DNA from: Verrucomicrobiota bacterium
Lineage (GTDB): Bacteria; Verrucomicrobiota; Verrucomicrobiia; Palsa-1439
DNA length: 64,000 nt
Direction of reading: 5' to 3'
NCBI GenBank assembly: GCA_003152315.1
Contig: PLZV01000058.1
Location: 1-64,000 of the forward strand
Part shown: positions 58,426 to 64,000 of the stretch, piece after piece
Position numbering within the stretch: position 1 is the stretch's first letter
How the letters are laid out: the number at the start of each line of letters is the position of its first letter
Notes under the pieces: model-generated
Databases searched by the model: none
The model's input: the letters and a program-made list of their open reading frames with translations, nothing else
What the model was told of the DNA's origin: nothing
Translations under genes and position numbers: made by a program

Positions 58426-61110
58426 ATGTTAAATACAGTGCTCAAGAAGGTGCTGGCCGCGGTTTGCATCACCCCTCCCGTCGGCTTCTGGCGCTTGCCC
58501 ATTCACCCCTCACGAGACGTTCGCGGCACATTCGGGGAATGCCGCGCTCATTGCGGTGCAGCCGTGATTATCTCGGTGCTTGTGGCCGCACTGGCCGGCC
58601 CGGTGGCTTCGCGCGCGGCAACCGTTACGCTGACGGCTGGCGATAACCTGGGTACGACCTCGTTCAACACCGGCTTGAACTGGAGCGATCACTTGCCGCC
58701 CGCCGCGAGCAACGATTACGTGGTCTCAATCTCTCAACTCCGCACGCCTCCCGATGGCAACAGCTACACTTTTGGTGGCAATTCGTTGACGATCAATACC
58801 ACTGGCTCCCTTTTTTACAAGGGCACCGGCGGCGCAGGCGTTATCACCGTGACCAACCTGATTCTCAACAGCGGCACGATCATCCATAACAGCGGTACGT
58901 TGGACAATCTTATGCTTGCCGGAAACCTCAACGTCCCGGCTGATTCGGTGATCTATGCGAAGCAAGGGCCAATTACCATCAGTGCGGTGATCATTGGTAA
59001 TGGCAAGATCACCGACCCAGGAGCTGACACGACTGCATCCGTGTTGACCATTTCTGCAAATAACAACACCTACACGGGCAGCATCGTCAACAACGGACGC
59101 TTTCAACTGGCAGCCAACGCCAACCTGAATTTCGTGATTGGCGCCAACAACGTCAACAACAGCGTTTCCGGCGCGGGCGCGCAAACCACGTTCAATGGCA
59201 ACTTCGTTTTCAACCTATCCGGCGCCAGTGCCAACCTGGGCGATAGCTGGACGATTGCGAGCGCGTCAGGACAAACCTTTGGCAGCACGTTCACCTGCGT
59301 CGGATTCAGCCATCAGGGCGGCGGAACCGGCTCGGGGTTCTGGGATTTGGGCGCGAACAGCGTTTACTACGAGTTCAATACGTCGTCGGGTGTTTTGACC
59401 GTGGTTTCTCAGCCGTCAACAAACTCTATTCCCCCGGGTCCTCCGGGCTTGACGGGCGTGAAGGGGACGTACATCCCGGTTGACGACGGCAACACCAATA
59501 CCAGCGAGTACGGGTACGCTGGGAGTACTGATAACTCCATCAACGCCGTACCTTTCATCTGTTCGGGGTTGATGACCGTGAGTAACCAGCAGTTTATCTC
59601 CTACTATTATCGTAACCAGACCAGTGCGACGGACACGAACAACAACACCATCCTCATTGGCCGTCGCAATACTAGCACGAACCTCTGGCAGGTCTATCAC
59701 ACATCGTTCACCCCCGACGACATCACCGACGGCCACGACGTGGTGAGCTTCGGCATTGATGGCGAAGGATACATGCACCTGAGTTGGGGCATGCACAACG
59801 CCACACCGGTGAAGTACGCGCGCAGCACGACGCCGGTGACGGGCACCAATTCGATTGTTTTCGGGCCGAATCTCGGCTTCATAACCGGCGGCGAAGTGAC
59901 CAATACCTATCCGCAGTTCCTAACGATGCCCAACGGCGATTTGCTCTACATTTGTCGCAGAGGCGGGCCCGGCGGTGGGTCCGGCGGCGGCGACAATTAC
60001 CTCGACCGTTACAGTCTGTCCACGCACACCTGGACAAACGTGAACATGACGGGCGGGGTGTTCCAGCCGTTCATCAAAGGCTATTGGTCGGCGGCCACAA
60101 ATTACAATGCGTATCCGAACATGCCGTGTCTGGACGCCGCGGGCAATCTCTTCTTGGTTTGGACCTGGCGCGAGACCCCCGCCTACCAGTCCAATCACGA
60201 TTTTTTCTATGCCCAGTCGACGGACGGCGGTGTCACTTGGCAGCGCAGCGATAATAGCGCCTACACGCTGCCGATTTCGCAATATGGTATTCACGAAAGC
60301 GGCAGCACCAATTCGATTGCCGAGAAAATTCTGAGTATTCCCCAGAACTCCAGCATCATCAACCAGGCCGGCATGTGCCTTGATGGGAATGATGATCCCG
60401 TCATCGCCACATGGTGGGCGCCCGGCACACCGACGAGTAATTTTCGCCGCCAGTACATGGTCGTGTTCCCTGACTCCAACGGCGTGTGGCAGACGCGGCA
60501 AATATCCAACCGCACCAATGACCCGCCCGGCACATTGGAACAGGACGCCGCCGTGCGCGATCTGGGCCGGCCCGTCGTTGTGGCGGACAAAGACAATCGC
60601 ATCATCGTGCTGTACCGCGACAACTCTGGCAGCAACGGCCTGACGGTCGTGCACTCGTTGCCGTACGCGGTGGATCCGTTGCGCACGCACTGGACGACGG
60701 TTGTTCTGACCACGGATAACCTGGGGTCGTATGAGCCGGTGATCGATCTGGCGCGGTGGCAAATCGACAACGTCATGGATATCCTGTACCAGCCCAGCAC
60801 CGGCCACGGTTATACGGCGCCGGCGAACACGGCATCGCAGGTTGCCGTGCTCGAATGGAACGCTGCGGCTTATTTCAATCCAATGCCCCCGTTGCAAGTG
60901 ACATTCACCAACGCGAACCCGAACGTCGCGCTCTCCTGGCCATCGCAAACCGGCTGGGGCTACCGACTCCAATCGAGCACAAACCTGCCCGTGTGGGATG
61001 TTCTCAGTACGCTCAACGGCAACGAGGGTACCCTGCAATACATCCACACCAACGCCGCCGCTGTCCCCGCGCGCTTCTGGCGCTTGCAAATAAGGGAAGG
61101 CGGTTTTTGA
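58426..61110 (+). CDS. Secreted fusion of beta-strand repeat domain and BNR_4 propeller
   Basis: The 894-residue protein begins with a short stretch like the 51042 gene's signal (TVLKKVLAAVC), then a second signal-like core (AAVIISVLVAALAGPVASRAA). Next comes a ~270-residue beta-strand repeat domain paralogous to residues 42-305 of the 53525 protein, and then a complete BNR_4 propeller plus C-terminal module nearly identical to the 51042 protein (DGHDVVSFGIDGEGYMHLSW, CLDAAGNLFLVWTWRETP, RFWRLQIREGGF). It appears to be a mosaic of its two neighbours. ATG 58426 is chosen because the sequence around it (GGATAGACACATG) matches that of the 51042 gene. Function as for that paralogue. Confidence 0.82.
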   Translation: MLNTVLKKVLAAVCITPPVGFWRLPIHPSRDVRGTFGECRAHCGAAVIISVLVAALAGPVASRAATVTLTAGDNLGTTSFNTGLNWSDHLPPAASNDYVVSISQLRTPPDGNSYTFGGNSLTINTTGSLFYKGTGGAGVITVTNLILNSGTIIHNSGTLDNLMLAGNLNVPADSVIYAKQGPITISAVIIGNGKITDPGADTTASVLTISANNNTYTGSIVNNGRFQLAANANLNFVIGANNVNNSVSGAGAQTTFNGNFVFNLSGASANLGDSWTIASASGQTFGSTFTCVGFSHQGGGTGSGFWDLGANSVYYEFNTSSGVLTVVSQPSTNSIPPGPPGLTGVKGTYIPVDDGNTNTSEYGYAGSTDNSINAVPFICSGLMTVSNQQFISYYYRNQTSATDTNNNTILIGRRNTSTNLWQVYHTSFTPDDITDGHDVVSFGIDGEGYMHLSWGMHNATPVKYARSTTPVTGTNSIVFGPNLGFITGGEVTNTYPQFLTMPNGDLLYICRRGGPGGGSGGGDNYLDRYSLSTHTWTNVNMTGGVFQPFIKGYWSAATNYNAYPNMPCLDAAGNLFLVWTWRETPAYQSNHDFFYAQSTDGGVTWQRSDNSAYTLPISQYGIHESGSTNSIAEKILSIPQNSSIINQAGMCLDGNDDPVIATWWAPGTPTSNFRRQYMVVFPDSNGVWQTRQISNRTNDPPGTLEQDAAVRDLGRPVVVADKDNRIIVLYRDNSGSNGLTVVHSLPYAVDPLRTHWTTVVLTTDNLGSYEPVIDLARWQIDNVMDILYQPSTGHGYTAPANTASQVAVLEWNAAAYFNPMPPLQVTFTNANPNVALSWPSQTGWGYRLQSSTNLPVWDVLSTLNGNEGTLQYIHTNAAAVPARFWRLQIREGGF

Positions 61111-61156
61111 AGCGTGTGCGTGAACTAGTGCGGCTCTCCGTCATCTTTTCGCACTG

Positions 61157-63310
61157 ATGGACAGGCGGTTCATCAACCTTATGGTAGCGCGGGCAATGAA
61201 TGCGCTCGTCAATTGCGTGTTCTTCACCTTCCTCTGCGCTCTCGCTGCTGACACGTCTCACGCACGTGACTTCACCGAATGGACTTCGGGCTCGGGCAAT
61301 TGGACAAACACTCCGCATTGGTCGGACGGGTTGCCCAACCCGTTTCTGCGGACAGAAATTCATGGGACCAGCACGGTGGTCATTTCCTCCGGCACGTGCG
61401 TGGCCGGCGATCTGGAGGTGGGTTTGAAGCAAGGCGACCATGCGCGTGTTGAACTCAATGGCGGCCAACTGATTTTGATGCAGGATTCGTTGCGCATCGG
61501 CGAATTGAGCGGAGGCGATGGTGAATTCGTCATGAAGGACGGAGCCTTGCACTGTCCAGTGGACGTGTATTCGGGAGCCGCCAACGGCGTTCCGGGTCGC
61601 GCCACGAAGGCCGCTCTACGCGTTCAGGGAGGGAATTTTCTCGCGCGAACCTTGAACGTCGGCAGCGGTTGGGGAGCGGACTCGCTGCTGGCGATCGAAG
61701 GCTCGCACGCCTCGGCGGTTCATGTGCTCGACTATTGCTATATCCAGGCATTTGCCGACGCCAACGGAAAATCCGGCACGGGCACGCTGTCCTTCACGCT
61801 GGATGAACATGGTGTCACACCCATTACGATTCAGTCCTACAGCGACGGCCTGCGAATCAACAAAGACGCCAGCAGCCGATGTCGACTGGAAATCAAGCTA
61901 AGCGCGGTGCCGCCGCGTGAGGACATCCCGCTTGTTTCCAGTCACGTGCCGACTATCGGGACCTTCAATGAATTACCGGAAGGAAGCGAAATCACTGCAC
62001 AAAACTCGGGACGGACCTATCGCTGGCAGTTAACGTATCGCGGCGGCGCGAGTGGGACGGATCTCGTGTTGAAAAATCAAACCGGGTATGCTGCCGATGC
62101 GCCAGTGACTAATACGCGGCCAATGCCGCAAATTCCGAACGCGCTTTGGACGGAACGCCCACTTTATCCTCTCTCCACGGAAACGAATGGCGAACCGGCC
62201 TTTCCCGGGGCGGAAGGCTTTGGCGCATTTACCCCGGGTGGTCGCGGCGGCAAAACCATTTATGTGGAGAACCTCAACGATTCGGGTCCCGGCAGTCTGC
62301 GCGCGGCGATTGAGACCGCCGGAGCGCGCACCATTGTATTCCGCGTCGGCGGAGTGATTCCGCTGAAATCCACGCTCATGATCAAAGAACCGTTCCTTAC
62401 GATTGATGGGCAGGGCGCGCCTGGTGCCGGCATCCTGCTCCGTAATCACGGCATGGAAGTCCGGACGCACGATGTCGTCCTGCGCTATTTCCGCGTTCGC
62501 CTCGGCGATGGCGACATTCAGCTGGACGATCCCAAGGCACTTGACAGTTACAAAGGCGGCACCGGCGAGCACGCGCTCTATTTCATCGAAGGTTCCAGGA
62601 ACTGCATCGCTGATCATCTGTCGTTGAGTTGGTCCACGACCAAGATTCTCTCGGTGACAAAACTCAGTGACCTGATCTCGATCCAATGGTGCATCCTGAG
62701 CGAGAGCCTTAATTTCGCCGGGCATGGCTACGCATCCATCGCCGGCGGAGATCGCGTTACGTGGCATCATAATCTATTCGCGCACAACCAAAGTCGAAAC
62801 GTCCGCTTCGGCGGCCTCGTTGACGCCGACTTCCGCAACAACATTATCTATGATTGGGGGGACGAAGCGGCGTACGGCGAATTCGATAAGGTGAATTATG
62901 TCGGCAATTATCTGAAAGCGGGACCTTCCACGCGCCGGTAACCGCGGCTCTTTCATGACGGCGTCGCCGTCGTCATGCCGGGATCGTTCTTCGTGGCGGG
63001 CAACATTCTTGAAGGCTCACCGAAGGTGAACCAAAACAACTGGCTGGGAATGGGAAAGGGCTACACTCGCGACAATGTTGGCGCGTCGGAACCATTCCCC
63101 GCGCCGCCAGTCACGACCGAACCGGCCCAGGCCGCATTGGAACACGTGCTGAAAGACGCGGGCGCCACGCTTCCGCGACGGGATGCGGTTGACGGGCGCA
63201 TCGTGGGCGAGGTGCGAGATGGAACGGGACATATTATTAAGTGGGTCAAAGATGCCGGCGGCTGGCCTGACTTTCTGTCAACCACGATGCCGTCTCAATC
63301 ACTCAAGTAG
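61157..63310 (+). pseudogene. Secreted PL1-like pectate lyase interrupted by an in-frame stop
   Basis: The frame starts with a signal peptide (NCVFFTFLCALAADTSHA) and a beta-strand repeat N-terminal domain (~40-300). It continues with a parallel beta-helix pectate lyase: PGAEGFGAFTPGGRGGK, YVENLNDSGPGSLRAAI, FLTIDGQGAPGAGI, DHLSLSWSTTK and FRNNIIYDWGDE. A TAA at 62939-62941 ends it at residue 594, yet the same frame continues after the stop with typical family sequence (PGSFFVAGNILEGSPKV) to 63310. One base change explains the break. It would have cut pectin-type galacturonan. A shortened but active enzyme or stop read-through cannot be excluded. Confidence 0.82.
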
Positions 63311-63485
63311 GACAGGAGCAAACTCCGTAACATCCACTGATGAGTACCCAGCGTTCTGGCTTGGCATTATTCCTCGTCCTGCAATACCGGGAGCCGCACG
63401 TTTCTCCTCCAGCCATGATGTTTGGGCTGCAAACGCACGTGAGGATTTTTCCTCAGAACTGTCAGATTAGAGAAAGGAACTGACG

Positions 63486-63539
63486 ATGAGGGACGAAACT
63501 CAAGCACGAATTCTTAAGTCAGTCCTGTTGAGTCCATGA
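63486..63539 (+). CDS. Possible 17-residue leader peptide coupled to the PEP synthase-like gene
   Basis: ATG at 63486 has AAAGGAA upstream and opens a 17-codon frame (MRDETQARILKSVLLSP) that ends in TGA overlapping the ATG of the next gene as ATGA. The downstream gene itself has no other clear ribosome binding site, so the mini-frame may serve translation coupling. It could also be chance. Between 63311 and 63485 I see nothing else. Confidence 0.3.
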   Translation: MRDETQARILKSVLLSP

Positions 63540-64000
63540 GCCTGTCCGCCGCGTTCACTTTACCGCTCCACGCGATTCGCCGAACCGATCGGCTGCAGGC
63601 TGGCGGCAAGGCAGCCAATCTCGGTGAATTGATTGTCGCAGGATTGCCGGTCCCGCGCGGCTTTTGTGTCACCACCGCTGCGTTCGATTGTTTCCTGGCT
63701 TCTTGTCCCTGCCTGGCAGAGTCCTCCGTGCCGGCGGCAGTCAGAGATGCGGTGTTGGCCGCGTGGCGCGAACTCGGTGACGGGAAGAGTTTTGCCGTTC
63801 GTTCCAGCGCGACCGCGGAAGATGCCCGCGAGCGTTCGTTTGCCGGCCAGTTCGAATCCGTACTGAACGTGCGGGGAGCGGAGGCGCTGCTGGATGCGAT
63901 CAAGTCCTGCTGGCTTTCGCTGTTCTCTGAACGAGCGCTGATCTATCTGGCCAGACAACAGGTGTCTGTGGAGAAGGTCAAGATGGCGGTGCTGGTGCAG
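63536..64000 (+). CDS. PEP synthase/pyruvate phosphate dikinase-like enzyme, N-terminal part
   Basis: From ATG 63536 the frame is open for 155 codons to the window end. It shows QAGGKAANLGELIVAGLPVPRGF and FAVRSSATAEDARERSFAGQ, the ATP-grasp N-terminal domain of phosphoenolpyruvate synthase/pyruvate phosphate dikinase proteins. It would make phosphoenolpyruvate from pyruvate, or act as a related phosphotransferase. The central His and C-terminal PEP domain lie beyond the window, so the subtype cannot be decided. It may be translated by coupling to the 17-codon frame in front. Confidence 0.88.
   Translation, partial: MSLSAAFTLPLHAIRRTDRLQAGGKAANLGELIVAGLPVPRGFCVTTAAFDCFLASCPCLAESSVPAAVRDAVLAAWRELGDGKSFAVRSSATAEDARERSFAGQFESVLNVRGAEALLDAIKSCWLSLFSERALIYLARQQVSVEKVKMAVLVQ

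Noticed and set aside
51042-61110. BNR_4 proteins as sialidases
   Set aside because: No Asp-box sialidase catalytic Arg triad could be recognised and the repeats match the BNR_4 pattern of polysaccharide-active propellers better.
62939-62941. Programmed stop read-through or pyrrolysine-like recoding in the pectate lyase
   Set aside because: The codon is TAA, no recoding signal is visible and simple nonsense mutation is the plainer explanation.

Overview
This window looks like a chromosomal segment of a Verrucomicrobiota bacterium, probably of the Pedosphaera/Limisphaera kind. The grounds are high GC, very large secreted proteins rich in Asn, Thr and Gly with autotransporter-type beta-strand repeats and LamG domains, and many glycoside hydrolases of families 2, 29, 106 and 128. 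Integrase remnants of the type common in this phylum also fit. It reads as a specialised region for taking apart polysaccharides rich in L-fucose, L-rhamnose and galactose.

Region 1 (1-840) is debris: the start of a DDE transposase, a piece of a tyrosine recombinase and a decayed class II aldolase. Region 2 (841-21353, all minus strand) is a collinear catabolic cluster. In transcription order it holds a broken DapA-like aldolase, a GH65/GH95-like glycosidase, a GH106 alpha-L-rhamnosidase, a rhamnose-type ABC importer (ATPase, two permeases, binding lipoprotein) and a mutarotase-like protein. These are followed by a GH29 alpha-L-fucosidase, an aldo-keto reductase, a zinc alcohol dehydrogenase, a second sugar ABC importer (binding protein, ATPase, permease) and L-fucose isomerase. 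Many neighbours overlap by ATGA.

Region 3 (21354-22697) separates two divergent clusters. It contains the 3' end of a tRNA-Arg(CCU), an integrase N-terminal fragment and a dead IS5-family element. Region 4 (22698-40856, plus strand) holds a DeoR regulator and a long operon for L-rhamnose: class II aldolase, rhamnose isomerase, rhamnulokinase, a PHP-like protein, two dehydrogenases resembling the sorbose/sorbitol-phosphate enzymes, and a complete E1-E2-E3 2-oxoacid dehydrogenase complex. A PD-(D/E)XK nuclease-like gene sits between E2 and E3. A chimera of an IS630 transposase with a headless rhamnulose-1-phosphate aldolase/dehydrogenase follows, then galactokinase, a D-2-hydroxyacid dehydrogenase and a TIM-barrel epimerase.

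Region 5 (40857-63310, plus strand) encodes the extracellular machinery: a GH128 multidomain glucanase, two GH2 enzymes, two BNR_4 beta-propeller proteins, a metallopeptidase-like giant with a separate putative propeptide partner, and a PL1 pectate lyase broken by one in-frame stop. Some of these genes share an upstream sequence motif. The window ends inside a PEP synthase/pyruvate phosphate dikinase-like gene.

In outline, the secreted enzymes cut polymer, exo-glycosidases free fucose, rhamnose and galactose, two CUT2 ABC systems import the sugars, isomerase/kinase/aldolase steps give DHAP and lactaldehyde, and the dehydrogenases plus the E1-E2-E3 complex plausibly carry the C3 products to acetyl-CoA. 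Several steps (fucose-side aldolase, DapA-like aldolase, bifunctional aldolase) have been broken by mutation or mobile elements. No CRISPR array, rRNA operon or complete tRNA gene was seen.
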